A DNA stretch of 64,000 bases from Cyanophora paradoxa. Its lineage: Eukaryota > Glaucocystophyceae > Cyanophorales > Cyanophoraceae. Location of the stretch: assembly GCA_004431415.1 (NCBI GenBank), contig QPMI01000056.1, positions 248,001-312,000 on the forward strand, given 5' to 3'. The position numbers were made by a program, and so were the translations under genes. The notes under the pieces were generated by a model, which worked only from the letters and a program-made list of their open reading frames with translations, was not told the origin of the DNA and searched no databases. The first letter of the stretch is position 1, and every line of letters starts with the position of its first letter. Shown one piece after another: positions 23,401-35,590 of this stretch.

Positions 23401-26400
23401 GACGATTGTACCGCCATCAATGGTCAGCGATGGGGGGAGGCCGACACTCTTGTGCACGACGACCTTGTGGGGGGCCGACCGGCCACCCAAGAAGTTCTTA
23501 GCTACAACGAAAAATACGTAGTCTCTGTCCGCCGGCACTTCCGCAGAGACTGTGAGCACCGATCCATTTACGGCTGCTTTGAAAGCCTCTGCAAGCAGCG
23601 CTGGTGAATGCTGAATGGTCTCCGCGTCAGCCGAGTACTCGAACTTGACCGGGCGCCGTCCTGCGCCTGTCACGCGCGAGACTCGAAGGACAATTCTGCG
23701 GATGAGCAGTACTAGTGTTAGACGGCGAAAAACGACAGGCCCTCGACTATTGCTAAAAGGTGCGCAGGCGCACTTGCGGCATGCAGCGACGGTGGGGAGC
23801 GCATCGACGCTGAATTCCGGCACGGCAGGATCGATCGGAGGTTCAACTACAATGAAGCCATTAAACGTGCGGCCTGAGCCATCCGCCGCAGTCACTGGCT
23901 TGAGGAGTTCCAACACCATTTGAGGAATGATGGTCGCTGATTTTCGGAATTATCCGGAAGGCTGGGTCAGCGAACGCAACAGGCGACGGAAGGGGACAGC
24001 AACGAAGCACCGTCACTTGTGGTGTCGCAGACAACAATGGTACTGGCTGCCCACATGCACATTGCGCCTGTTCCTAGCGACGCAGCCGTCGCCGGCGTGA
24101 ACAGCGTTTCAGCGGCAATCTGCCCGCTCGCTCCCGCAACTTCATCGCTGAACGTGATGGAAATTTGGTACGCGTTGCGGAGGAAGCGCGCATCGCTGAC
24201 CCGCAAGCTGCCGGTAACCTGATAGCGCTTTGGACTGCCTTTCACAACTGCAGATCCAGTCGAGTCGACCGCAAGCGAGAATGGCATGTTAACCGTAGCA
24301 ACGCTTGTGTCGGTGAGCTTCTTGCCAGTGACGGTGAACGTGAAGGAGCCGTCAGATTCAGCGCTCAACGGGGTCACCGTTCCGTACTCGACCTCGGAGG
24401 GAGCCAAAAAGGGAGCTCCCAAATCGCTGGCAAGCATGACTGCGGGCGCGACAGACTCGACCACACACACAAACGAGTCTCCGACCTTCACGTCAGCTTC
24501 AGGGCACTTGAGCGCGGCGTCTGTCAAGAAAATCAACCGACATAGTTGAGAGGAAATGTACATGCCAATAAAGTAATCACCGATGATTGCTACGGACACG
24601 GACGGAGCCGGGGCAGCTGCAGCAGCCGTACCCGCGCTCCCGCCGACTGAGGGGGACCACTTTAAAGTGGCCGACGCTTGGTGTGGGATGGAAGATGAGG
24701 TGAACGAAATTCCGACAGAACCGTTCTTAACCTCGATCCACGCCGATACGCTTGGAACAAGAGCGCCGCTGGGACTGATCTCGGGCAGAACGAGATCGGT
24801 AGGGCGGAGCGAGGCGCTTCCATTCACTGGAGCCGCAATGCATCCGAGCGAAGATAAGATAGAAACTCGAGGACGAGTACAAGAGAACGTCGCGTTGATC
24901 ACGACAATGGATGTGCTGCTGACACGTTTCTGGGCGTGGTCGATGGCCCGGCTCCAGACCGCAACTACGTCCACCCCCGCTTCAGACGTGGGGACTGTCG
25001 TCTGGAGAGTAAACCTCAGACTGCCGCTCGCTTCGGCTTGGACTGCGCCCACGATGCCTGCCGTGAAGACTGGCGGGTCAATATCTGTTGTTGCCAGGTC
25101 CGCTCCACCGATCTGTTTGGCGATCGTGCACGTTGTCGAAGCGCCGAGACGACGGCGCTGGCTCTGGCAACTGATTGTGCCGCCTGCCCGTTTGGAATGA
25201 GAATCGATATCGAGCGCGGCCAAAACGCGCATAAAAACAACAATTTTATTACGTGCCTACTACTTGCAGGGGCGCAGGAGAGCCGCCGATGTGGCGCGTC
25301 TCGGGATCGATGGTCGAGGCATAGCGTACGGAAATGGTGGCAGCATTGCTGACACTGGCGACCGTGACCGTGAAACTGAACTGAGTCGAAGGCTGCGTCT
25401 GACTGACGTTTGACACACGCGCCGTGGTGACATTTCCAAACGCGTCCGTCGTGTTGACCTCGACGGTGGACTGTGCAATGGACACAAGCGGCGACACCGT
25501 TGCGACGCCCGCTGGTTGGACGCTCACCACTAGCTCCGATGCTGAGAAAAACAATTAAAAACCGGAAAATATGGGATTGAAAAACGCGAAAACGACGCGA
25601 GAGAGCACCTTCAAAATCAAGGGAGTTTGCGGCGCGCGAAATGAAGCAAGTGAAGGTTGTGCCGATGGGGGCGCGCGACGAGTTGCAGGAGAGAGATGCG
25701 GAGAGAACCTCAAGTGTCACAGGGTTCGAGACCAGCGAGCTCGCATTGTTCGTAGCTTGAACGCTCCATGGAACTGATATGTTAGGGTACAGGCTCTGTT
25801 CCGTGACCCGCGCCTCGAATTGCACAGACCCATCGCTAACCGCCGAGTAAGCAGTAAAGGTTGTGGTTGCAGGCTGCGCGATTGGCGATGAAAAATCCGA
25901 CGGGAGAAGAATGGGCCACGTTTCATTCGAGGCTGTAACTAGACACTGGAAGACTGCACCCAGGGCGCGGCGCCGCGGCGTGCACGCAACGCTGCCGTTA
26001 AGGGTTGCAATGGATGCGTTTCCGCTGGAGACAGTCACACTGCCATTCAGAACGCGACTTGAGTACATCACGCTGACCCAACTCTGACGGAAGGTCCCCG
26101 AAGCGGTGTAGTTGAAAGTGATTGTGCCGTCTGAGCCGTCAATGAGGTCCGTGACGGTGCCCGCCGACCAAAGGAGACCCCGGCTCCGACGCGTAGAATT
26201 CGAGTTCGAATCCGGGAGCGTTGGGTAGACAACTGGAGAGTCGAAATCGTCAATTTGGAGCGCCGGTGACTGTCCAATGCGTTCCAGGGTGCAAATGCCA
26301 GAGGACCCGAGCACACGACGCTCCGGGCAGGCAAGGCGGGCTCCGATCACATCGATGGGGAATTCCTTCATCTGACCGCCGCCAACAGAATCCGCCCACC

Positions 26401-29400
26401 GGACGGAAAGTTGTGCAGCGCCCTTGGGTGTGACTGCGTGTGCGGCAAATGTGATGTTGTCTTGCCCTCCAATGATTACTGGATCGACACTGAAAAAGTC
26501 GCCAACGGAGATCGCTCCCGTGAAGTCGCTATCAAAAACGGGAGGCGAGCTTGAGGCCAATGCCACTGAGCAGAGCACGGTAGCGCCTGGTGCGACGCGG
26601 ATTGGAGAGCATGACTCGATGTCAGCATGGACAACTGTGATGTCGTACGTGTTGGGAACGTCGCCGCCGCCGACCTTACCCGCCCACGCGGCGCTGACGG
26701 TTACATTTACGCCCAGAATTGATGCGTTCACGCCGATCGAAAGCTGCAGAAAGCGGATGCGTCTGATTTCAGCATCTCCCGGAATTGCATGTATATATGT
26801 ATACGAGTTTAAAGCACACCGATCCGGACTGGAGGGCAATGGGCATTGCGGGGTTGGGGAACTCGGAGATAAGTGCAGGCGTGCCAATGTCCTCAGGAAT
26901 AAGAGCAGATGACTGGGAGGCGCGCTCGATGGAGCAGCTGAGGGTGCTGTTGAGGCGGCGGCGCGTGTTGGGGCACTTCAGAGTTCCCCAGATGGCGGCA
27001 AACTGAGCATTTAGAGCCGAGGAATGGATGGGATAGAAGCCGCCGATCTCTGGAAAGCAGAAGGGACAACAGCATCATTCATATAAAACTCATTAGAAGG
27101 GCTAATTAGAAGAGAAAATAGCGCACCCGCATAATTAATGCTTACGAATCCGGTCGGGCCAGCAAGCGGAGCAGAGGGCAGCTGCAGAGATGTTATCAAA
27201 TCTCCTTCGGTCTCGTTTGAGGGCTCAAATTTCAGCTGCGAGAACTGTTTCGTTCTGTACATGTCATGCTCTGGTCAGATATTTCATATTCGTGCAGCAA
27301 TTGCAATCTATCAACATGCCGCACCCAATCCTGTAGACAGCGAAAAACATGTCCTCGACCTGAAGATCGGCCGAGTCGTTCGTCCGTTTTAGGATGCATT
27401 TGGCCGCCGAGCCCGCTAGTGTACGGGCGGCGCAGCTGAGCGAAGCGCCGATGAATCCCGGCTCGAAGAAGCCCAGAGGGCCGCCCCCGAGCTGCAAACC
27501 ATCGCGATCGTCACGGCCAGGCAAGAATGACAAGGTCAGCGACTTAAACAGCGCGAGAGATATATATAGCTCCTTGTTTTCGAAACGAACCGGGCCGCTG
27601 TAGTCAACGAGAATTACAGCGGGTCCCGGGCGCAAAACCGTCGCCTCAAAGCGCAGGCGCGACCCATCCTCCGGATCGACAGACACGGGGCCAAACTGCA
27701 AAGACTGGACGCTCCCGTTGGTCCGCGGCGGGCTCACGTCGTTCAGCTTGACGACGCTGGTCGAGACGCACGAAGCGACCATAATCTGGAAGCGTATTGG
27801 GGTAAGTACTTGCTGTTATTCATGCTCTCCCCGCAAGCGTTAGCCCACCGTGCAGCGGATTTTGTCGCTGACGGCACGCCGGCTGTAATCCGCTTCGCGG
27901 TCTTCATCGCATGTAAGGCGTGCATGAACAACATCGATGCCGACGGCTCCAACCTCGCCGCGACCGACCTTCGCTGAGTACAAAGCGACGTACCGGAACC
28001 TTGCACTAGAAATTGGTTAGCTCGCGATCGTAATATACGCATGAGCGGACTACTCATGAGCGCACTTGCAGCGGTTGTCTACGGGATAAGATTCGGTCGC
28101 ATAAAAGTCGAAAGCAATGCCGTCGCTCAAGACGGTAGAATTTCTGAGGCTGCACAAACGTGCATAAAGCGGCGTCAGGCAGCTGCAGGGTCAAAGTGCA
28201 CAGCGGATCCCGCATTGCAAGCGGCACCTAAGCGGCTCGGCAGTCTGGTCCACAAAGTCCGATCCCTACGCAAGACGAAAATTAATTTACGCGAAACGTA
28301 GAGTCTCGCGACGAGGTAGAGGCGCGCCTCGAGGGGTGCGGAGGCAGCGTCTTTGTAGATGGTGCAGCGCGCCATGCCGCCGATGCCCAAGCGCGTCGCG
28401 TTGCAGGCGATGGGGTTCGTCGAACGGACTTTAATGACAGAAATCTACCATATACATGAGATCAGTTTACATGAAATGAGGCTGTTTTGAATTCTGGGCG
28501 ACTCGTGCATACCGAAACGCCTTCGTCTATGTACGTGCGTGTGGCGACGAGGCCGGCATCGTAGTACGCCCGAACTACCGCCGAGCCAAGGGCTGTAGAC
28601 CGAACGGGGAAAGCGTAGCATTCCGAATCGTCCAGACTCAGACCCCGCGCGGCAACCGTCGATTCACCGAAGAAGTCAAGTACGTTTGTTCCGGACACGA
28701 GGAAGCCGCCGATGTCCTCGGGCATGGGCGTCGACCACGAGTTGTTACGGCAGACGCGGCATGTGATATCCATCGCGAGCCGCGTCCGCACCGCGGCACC
28801 AAAGGAGCCGGCAGGATCGCCGTCGCGCCGGCATTCTAGCTTGCCCGAGACATAAATGATATTCGTTGGGCTTGTCGTAGCAAGCGTGGTTGTGGACTCG
28901 TCGATGATGTCCGAGTAGGCAGCGGTGATTGTAGCGTCTTCGGAAATACAAATTGGCGAGTTCAGACTTGAAGAGCAAATAATTGAAATTATTACGCAGC
29001 TGAGCAAGCGTACCAGACAATGATTGCGAGACAGGAGGTGGGCTAAACTTGAAGCGGAGCACACGCACACCGCCAACGATTTCCTCAGTCGGTTCCGTAA
29101 CCTCACCAAGCGCACCGAAGTCGATGGTGAAGTCGCTTGAATTAAGCGCAGCGGAGCTACTCGAAGGCGTAAAGTCGCAGGTGAGATTCGTTCCTGGAAC
29201 GCGACGCCCGGGGTTCGTGCAGCTGAGAGATGCGTCGATGATGCTGACTTGCATGGTAGATACTGTGACATTGCGAATGCCATTGTCTGACGCAGAGACC
29301 GAGGTTCCAGACCAAACGATCTGCATGACATGGTTGGGTCGAAGAAAGAAGAGAGATTCATTCAGATCTAGAGACACAAAGCAAATATTCTAACCGCACC

Positions 29401-32400
29401 TGGAGCGAGTACTGACCGGCCTGTACCGCAGAGTGATCAATGTAAATAGTGGGCCAGTCGACCGACTTTATGTAGGCCGCGGACGGGGCGAGGAGCGCAA
29501 AATCATCCATTTGCAGAGGGCTGGAGGCTTCATCGGGATGAACAGCCTGGACGGTGCACGCTACTGGAGCGGATCGCGAGCGGCGGAGGGAATCGCATGT
29601 TGCGTTATGCTCGTCAATGATGTCGAAAGCGACGGATAGCGCCGAGTTTGCGGAGGCCGAAACGGCAGGGCCGTACAAGACGAGCAGCTCACATGGTGCA
29701 GCTCCGATGAGCCCTTGTGCGGTGAACTCAAACGTGAGCGTACCCGCCTCGGTGCCCGCAGAGAATCCGGAAACATTTGCGTCCGCAGACTCCGGCGACG
29801 CGCCGCAGGTCGTGCGATTAAAGCGGAGATCGGTTACAACAAGAGGTGCCGACCAGGCAGCCGGAAGAACAGAGCAGGTGACGGTCGTGCCCAACACCAC
29901 GCGACGGTTGCAAGTAATGCTGGATGTTTCCACAATTTCCACGAAAGCTGGCGACGACGAGCCTCCACCAAGGAGAGATGCCGTGATAGTCGTATTGCGT
30001 GAGCCTTTCGAGACGTAAACGATGCTCACGAGCGTTCCGTCGGCGCGCGACTCCCACGGCCCGAATTCAAGGGCTTCAGGCGTGCTTGTTGTGATGCCAA
30101 GGGCGACAACGGCGGGCAGCGGCACGCTCGAGCTGAGCACGCAGGTCATATTATTGCCGACGGCTATGCGCTTATCGCAGTTGAGGTTTGCGGCCATTTT
30201 GACGACGCTGACGTCAAATGGCACGACATGACCGCCGTCGGCCCAAGCGACCGAGATGCGCGACGGCTCTGCCAGCTCCAGAACGATGCAGCGACACGAA
30301 AAGCGGAAAAGGCCCGCCGACGCGTACTCCAGAGCGCCACAGTCTTGCGATACACCGTCCAGAACGAACGGTGCGCCAAAGACTGAGGTCGATGTCAGAG
30401 AAGCGCCGTGAGTCTGCTTCAATTCGCAGTTTGTCGTCTGATCGAATCCGACGGTGCTCAACGAGCAGGTGATGCTGAAGTCCACCGGTGCACTGCCCGT
30501 GTACACGGCTGTGTAGAGATCCTCACGACCCGCAATGGTCGACGAGTACAGGCCCTTGACCGAGAAGGCAGCTCCGTTTGCGCCTTGGAAGCCCGAAAGT
30601 GTGAAGTTGAACTGAGCAGGAATCAAATCAAGAGCTCGAGCGATCTCGATTCGTTTACGAGATTCAACAGTCCTATAGCTACATATGCCGTGCAAATGCG
30701 AGATAGAAACGCAAATACGAATGCGAACCTTGCCTGTGTCCGTCCATGCGGCGAACGATTCGGCAACAAGGCCCGCATTTGAAACGATGGGAGTCGTGGC
30801 GGAGAAGTCCGAGAGATCCAGATTGGAGGCGCCGGGTACAAGATGGCAGCGGGTCTGGCGCCGGCAGCGTTTGCACGTAAGTCCAACGAAAGCGGCTGAA
30901 TGTTTTAATTAGAATGCAAGGAAGCCGATTGAGCACCTCGCCAAACTTGTAGACCACGGGCGAGCACGTGACGGTAGCAGAGACGAGAGTAAGGTTGGTG
31001 CCCGGGCTCCGCACGTCGGCGGTGCCTGCAAGCTCCGCGCTCCACTTGGCCTGCACCGCCAATTCCGTGGGCAGCGAGGCCGACCCAACAGTGGCATTGA
31101 AGCCGAGTCCGTTACTAATCGTGGAAGACACGCTGATGGACGAGAACGAAATCCCCGATACGGCAATTGGCGTGACATCGGTTGCGCGGAGCTCCAGTGA
31201 CTCGCCAGCGGTTGCGAGTGTGCATCGCACGACCGAGCCAGAGGCAGCTCGGCTCCGGTCGCAGTTTGGCGCATCCAGAACCAAATGCACAACGTCCATA
31301 GAAAAGGCAGCGACTGGCTCATCGTCAGTAACCGTGTGCGTCGCCGCCCAACTGCGTGATAGAAATTGGTGTCCTATACCTCGCACGCTACACTTAAATG
31401 AAAGGATGGAGTACGCACTGCCCGGTTATAGCGTTCAATAGGTACTGACTCGATTCAGCGACCTTAGAGTCGAGCTGGATAGTCATCTGGCCGTTTGAAA
31501 CGGCTGGATTGGTTCCTGCTGAGTCCTTTGCAATTCTGTCCAACGGTATCTCATGCATGTGAGGCCCAAAAGAGGATGAAGAGTTTGCGCTTCGCACCGC
31601 TCGGTGTTTCCCCACACAAGACCCGCCGGAGCATCTTCAATATTCATATCGGCAATCGCCCCAGAGGGCCCCCACTGCGCTCGCCATGGCCAAGTTAGAT
31701 TCGAGAAATGCGCTTTTCGCTGATTAGAAATCAAGGGAATATTGTACTGTACTACATCGTCAAATGTAATCTCATATGCACACCTTGACCGTCAGAGCGA
31801 CAGAGCCGCCAGCTCCCTGCACGGATTTTGAATCGAGCCGATCAACCGCGCGTTCAGTTTAGTGGGATATTGCAACGTTTCATAATTGGGAATCGCTCAC
31901 CGCAGCAACTCTGCAAGCACCGCCGCTCGTCATTGAGGGGCACGTGTTCTCTGTAACTCGTTGAATAGTCGTAAGTGGTTGATTAGGATTAATCGCCGGT
32001 AACGCTGTGCACAGCTGTCAAGAACAAATTTCTGGTGATGGCGAACGAGACAAACGGCGCTCACTTCGGTCCAGTTTATACTGAACAAGAAGCTGAATTT
32101 GCTGCGACGCGTCGGAACCTATCCTCAGTTTCATGAGGACTCTTCCTGTCTCCGTTGCGTCTTCAGCGGACGTCGGTTCCATGTATGGATTAAGGATGAG
32201 CGAGTATGGGGCATCCGAAGGGATGACAAAGTCTCGGGCGCGGATCCAGGTTCCAGCCACCTACGTAGTTGGCCATTGAGTGGCCAGCCATTTAATGATA
32301 ACGAGCACCGCCTGTGCTTCACGCACCGGAGAGATGGCGATTATGACTGAACCGCCGACGACAAATTTGCCGTCGGCAGTGGGGTTCGGGTCCACAATTG

Positions 32401-33378
32401 CAATTGTTGCAGATGCCTCAAAGACGCGGAACGCGAAGCCACCAATGAGCGTCTGAGAACGCGGAACGAATATTTAATGCCATGCAACGATGGCGCTAGC
32501 CATATGTAGCATGCGCAGCAGGCCACGGGCAAGGCGCTGACCGTGTGTCGTGACTCGCGGGCATACCAATTCCGGCCCCGGTTGTAATCTTCATTGAGGC
32601 GGCTGTCATAATATGTATCATCGGCGCCTTCGGCAGTGATCGCGGCCGGCAAAACCCCCGTGTACTCAGTAAGACCGATGGAGTCGTCTGTATACAGGGC
32701 CGGATCGTAGAAGAGCCCCTGGAGGAAGGCGTTCAAGGCTTATCGATGATAAAACCTTTGTTCAACTTGACAGACTCACCCCAGACTTTTCATGTGACCA
32801 GCCAACCTTCACGAGCTCGTAGGGCCATGGCGTGTTCTCGGCATTGCAGCCGTAATACCTTTCGTCCGTGCACTTCGGCGTGTCTGAAGGAGTGGCTCGG
32901 AGGCCAGTAATGGAGAGTGTGGCACACGAGCCGCCGGGGACAGCCTCAGAGGTGAGACTCCAGTCAAGAGCCTTGCCCGAGCCGCCTCCCACAATGACGT
33001 CAAGATAGGTGTCGGGGATAATGGTGGCGCTGTTGTCCTTGGCGCAAATCCTGCCAGCGCGTCAACATTAACGTTAACGGTCTCAATGCGACTGAAATGC
33101 ATTGAGACTCTAGAACTCGATACTTTATAAATATAAGTAGTCGGGTCGCGCACTTGACTGGGATTGTAGAACCTTTAGGAATAGCAATCGTTCTCGTCTG
33201 ATCCCTACCGTCATTTCGATGTGTATTTGGCCAACCGTAGACGAGAGTTCTGAAAACATAGGTTTCCGTGCTTGTTCCATACGCATTCAGGTAGCTGTCT
33301 GGAATGCGAACATCGGCATCCACAACCTCAATGCTGAGAGTCTTGATAAACTGCTGATCCGTCGGGAAATTGATAAAC
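19170..33378 (-). CDS. Giant receptor-like surface protein, C-terminal half (repeats, REJ, GAIN/GPS-like, one membrane helix)
   Basis: Read on the minus strand as roughly 35 exons separated by short introns. Main exon blocks are near 33378-33150, 33050-32770, 32740-32570, 31360-30900, 30650-29410, 29360-29010, 28960-28500, 27790-27300, 26800-25610, 25550-25270, 25230-24560, 24520-23970, 23930-23770, 23690-23370, 23050-22830, 22800-22370, 22290-22150, 21210-20870, 20750-20570, 20430-19894 and 19800-19170. Order of parts: many ~100-residue repeats with a C-x(n)-R-x3-G-x4-C signature, a REJ region, a GAIN/GPS-like module, one membrane helix, and a ~100-residue cytoplasmic tail ending at TAA 19170-19172. 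Rich in N-glycosylation sites, as expected for an extracellular protein. One frameshift, near 20199-20202 (GGGG on the coding strand), interrupts the GAIN region. I infer that this is one gene with 47320-60232; the Polinton-like element separates the halves. Confidence 0.75.
20570..23930 (-). other. REJ-type region of the giant protein
   Basis: Exons here encode AVISGGNRVVSPYELFEASA, SHSVDPD, LSFSWVF, then a long segment with PGETYVLTM, FEYSADAETIQHSPALL, VPADRDYVFFVVAKN and VVVHKSVGLPPSLTIDGG upstream of it. Helical segments (about 21210-20870 and 20750-20570) lead into the GAIN module. GG-R-v-----L-aS-S-DPD----l-fsW is the diagnostic REJ pattern of polycystin-1 and sea-urchin sperm receptors. 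Family assignment rests on this pattern alone. Confidence 0.7.
23970..31370 (-). other. Array of paired-cysteine ~100-residue repeats in the giant protein
   Basis: Successive repeats each begin with a short hairpin-like motif and continue with beta-strand-like sequence and a W-S/T-x(n) core. Examples: CPERRVLGSSGIC, CTPRRRALGAVFQC, CNSSRAPIGTTFTC, CQSQRRRLGASTTC, CNRRVVLGTTVTC, CDKRIAVGNNMTC, CTNPGRRVPGTNLTC, CDRSRAASGSVVRC, CAARTLAGSAAKC, CPNTRRRLNSTLSC, CPEADVKVGDSFVC. About 18 copies lie in this stretch and more upstream (for example CMRRAPYGYNARC near 52790). Probably an Ig-like fold, but I do not recognise the family. Confidence 0.7.
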
Positions 33379-33424
33379 CTACGACCAACCATTAATATTA
33401 GTATACGCATATATATCAGCTCAG
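33379..33424 (-). other. Intron remnant between giant-gene exon and Polinton-like element
   Basis: On the minus strand this 46-bp stretch ends in ATGGTTGGTCGTAG immediately before the exon at 33378, giving an AG acceptor. It places the element's left end only 47 bp from an exon but still inside an intron. Confidence 0.6.
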
Positions 33425-33816
33425 CACTGCGCCGTGTCTCCAAAAAAATACCCGCGAAAAAATCAAAAACAAATCAGAAAACAAACCATTCCCAGTAACC
33501 CAATCTTGAATATCAGTAAATCTCAGTAAGCCTCAGTAAGAAACATTGAATTAATCGAAGTTATATCATAATCTCGATTAATTATATCTTATCGAAGTTA
33601 TATCTTTTTTATGCGCCGTGTCTCCAAAACAATTCCCAAGAAAAACAAACCATTCACAGTAACCCAATTCCAAATCTCACTAAATCTCAGTAAGCCTCAG
33701 TAACAAAAATCGAATTAATCGAAGTTATATCTTAAATCTTATTTATCGAAGTTATATCATAATCTCGATTAATTATATTTAATCGAAGTTATATCCTTTT
33801 CATCCGCCGTGTCTCC
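33425..33816 (+). repeat. Left terminal inverted repeat (392 bp)
   Basis: Starts CACTGCGCCGTGTCTCC and is the reverse complement of 46742-47133 with no difference that I could find by eye. It contains two related ~185-bp subunits, each opening with GCCGTGTCTCC (about 33432, 33615 and, closing the repeat, 33806). Each subunit holds CAGTAACCCAAT, AGTAAGCCTCAGTAA and TAATCGAAGTTATATC. Confidence 0.95.
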
Positions 33817-34752
33817 CATGAATAACTAAGTAAGTTTAGTTAAAACCTCGAAAGAAAACCTCTCATTTTTTACTGTATTTTTTGAACGATTTTTTACTGT
33901 ATTTGTTACACTAGAAACAACAATAGAAACGACAATAAAAACAATAGAATTTTAATTGTTTCTGAATCGTATATACGTCAATATATCACTGTAATATATA
34001 TCATATATATCATAGGAAATCGATTTATAGTCAAACCTATAACATATCAATTTGTGTATATGTGATATATATTCATATATGACGTCATGATGATGATGTA
34101 TATGTATCTGATATATATGACACACCGGCTTATTCGGGAGATCATGACGATCACGGCGATGTGTATATTGTCATGATGTATATGTATATATGTGTGACGC
34201 AATCTGATTGGTGTGCTATTTGTTTTGTTGTATCCCCCTTCAACTTCTCCCCAGGTTTATATCACAGATAACATCTCAGATAATACCTCAGATAATACCT
34301 CAGATAATACCTCAGATTATATCTCAGATAATACCTCAGATTATATCTCAGATAATACCTCATATATTAATTTTAAATTTGCTGGCTTCTGATTGGTTCA
34401 TGTCACAGAGTAGGGACTTTTCATCAAATGCGCCATAAAATGCGCCATAAAATGCGCCATAAAATGCGCCATTAAATGCGCCATTAAATGCGCCATTAAA
34501 TGCGCCATGAAAACCCGGGGAATAAACCATAGTAGGGTATATGATCTCACGGTTCAAGTTTCGCTCACGTTTCACCGAAGTTTCGGTAAATCGATTATCG
34601 GCATCTTCAAACGCTTGTATCTCATCACCAGATTATGATCTCGCAACGTTCTGCATATCGGTTTGAAGCGCTGTTTAAGCTCTACGCAACTGTGCAATCC
34701 CCACAGTATTTCAAGCTACCTTATTATACAACATTTCTCAAAAATCGACCTT
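33817..34752. repeat. Left arm: non-coding, with two short tandem-repeat arrays
   Basis: 33817-34200 is AT-rich with no ORF. 34258-34366 is a tandem array of CAGATAATACCT / CAGATTATATCT units (about 8). 34426-34509 is a tandem array of 12-bp AAATGCGCCATA/T units (7 copies). The open frames over both arrays are translated repeats. Position next to a terminal repeat would suit an origin or a packaging or regulatory region, but this is inference. Confidence 0.7.
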
Positions 34753-35511
34753 TTACACACTGATTGTGGTCATTTCTCGCTGAATCCGAGCCATCTGACT
34801 CCTTTTAATTGCTTTTCTCTTCACAAACTTCTTAAAGCCCTTTATATCATCATCAGTGAGTACTGCTCTATCAGTATAGGTCTTGATATCATAACCTTGC
34901 AGGCTAGCTATGACAGTTTGGTAATTATAACCCCATAGTCTATGCAATTCCTTGTAGGTCTTCTTATCCAAACCACCATTGTACTCATCAAAGGCGCAAT
35001 TGAACTCTTTCTCGTTCCCAAGAATATTGAAAAATACAACGAACTCCACATTGCGACGAATGGTAGTAGAAATAGAACACAAACGCTGAACATTAAAGAT
35101 TACCGAGATTGAATAATGTCTTCCACTCGTTACTAATTTAGATAACACAGCCGAATTATGCATATCCAAATTTGAACCTATCATGTCATCGAGTATGATA
35201 ACTAGGTTATTTCGCTTTTCGTTATTCTCAATTCGTTTCTTTTGCATACTGATCAATCTCAAAACAATGTTATCATCCCACTCTTCATAGATGTTATCGG
35301 GATGGGTGATGTCATTGAATTGTCCAGTAAAAGCTGTTGAACTAAATATAACGATTTGATCGATCTTGTCACGAAGCTCGTAAAGTAAGTATTTTGTGAA
35401 CATTGTCTTACCTGTATTGGAGCGACCAACATTCAAAATTCTTGTCGGGATTCGAACCGTCTTACTCGGATCGAACTCCGGAATATCATCAAGATTTACT
35501 GTGTTATCCAT
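34753..35511 (-). CDS. FtsK/HerA-type genome-packaging ATPase (A32-like)
   Basis: 252 residues from the first ATG (35511); the frame is open to 35547 but with no ATG. Pumps DNA into the capsid in Polintons, virophages and large DNA viruses. Walker A is NVGRSNTGKTMF (~residue 30), Walker B is NLVIILDDMIG (~105), and the sensor-type motif is TSGRHYSISVIFNVQ. The Lys/Arg-rich C-terminus (KKFVKRKAIKRSQMARIQRE) may contact DNA. Intact reading frame. It lies 79 bp downstream of the capsid gene on the same strand, probably co-expressed with it as a late gene. Confidence 0.88.
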   Translation of the reverse strand: MDNTVNLDDIPEFDPSKTVRIPTRILNVGRSNTGKTMFTKYLLYELRDKIDQIVIFSSTAFTGQFNDITHPDNIYEEWDDNIVLRLISMQKKRIENNEKRNNLVIILDDMIGSNLDMHNSAVLSKLVTSGRHYSISVIFNVQRLCSISTTIRRNVEFVVFFNILGNEKEFNCAFDEYNGGLDKKTYKELHRLWGYNYQTVIASLQGYDIKTYTDRAVLTDDDIKGFKKFVKRKAIKRSQMARIQREMTTISV

Positions 35512-35590
35512 TACAGTAATAAGATAAAAACAAAATAAAGTACACACCTACAAATAATTGCGCTTCCTACACTAACAAAAGAAAAGAACT

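Noticed and set aside
34208-34438. 76-codon Ile/Pro/Gln-rich frame
   Set aside because: A translated tandem repeat in the non-coding left arm; no independent support.
34258-34510. CRISPR-like array
   Set aside because: Units are contiguous 12-13 bp tandem repeats without spacers, in eukaryotic DNA.
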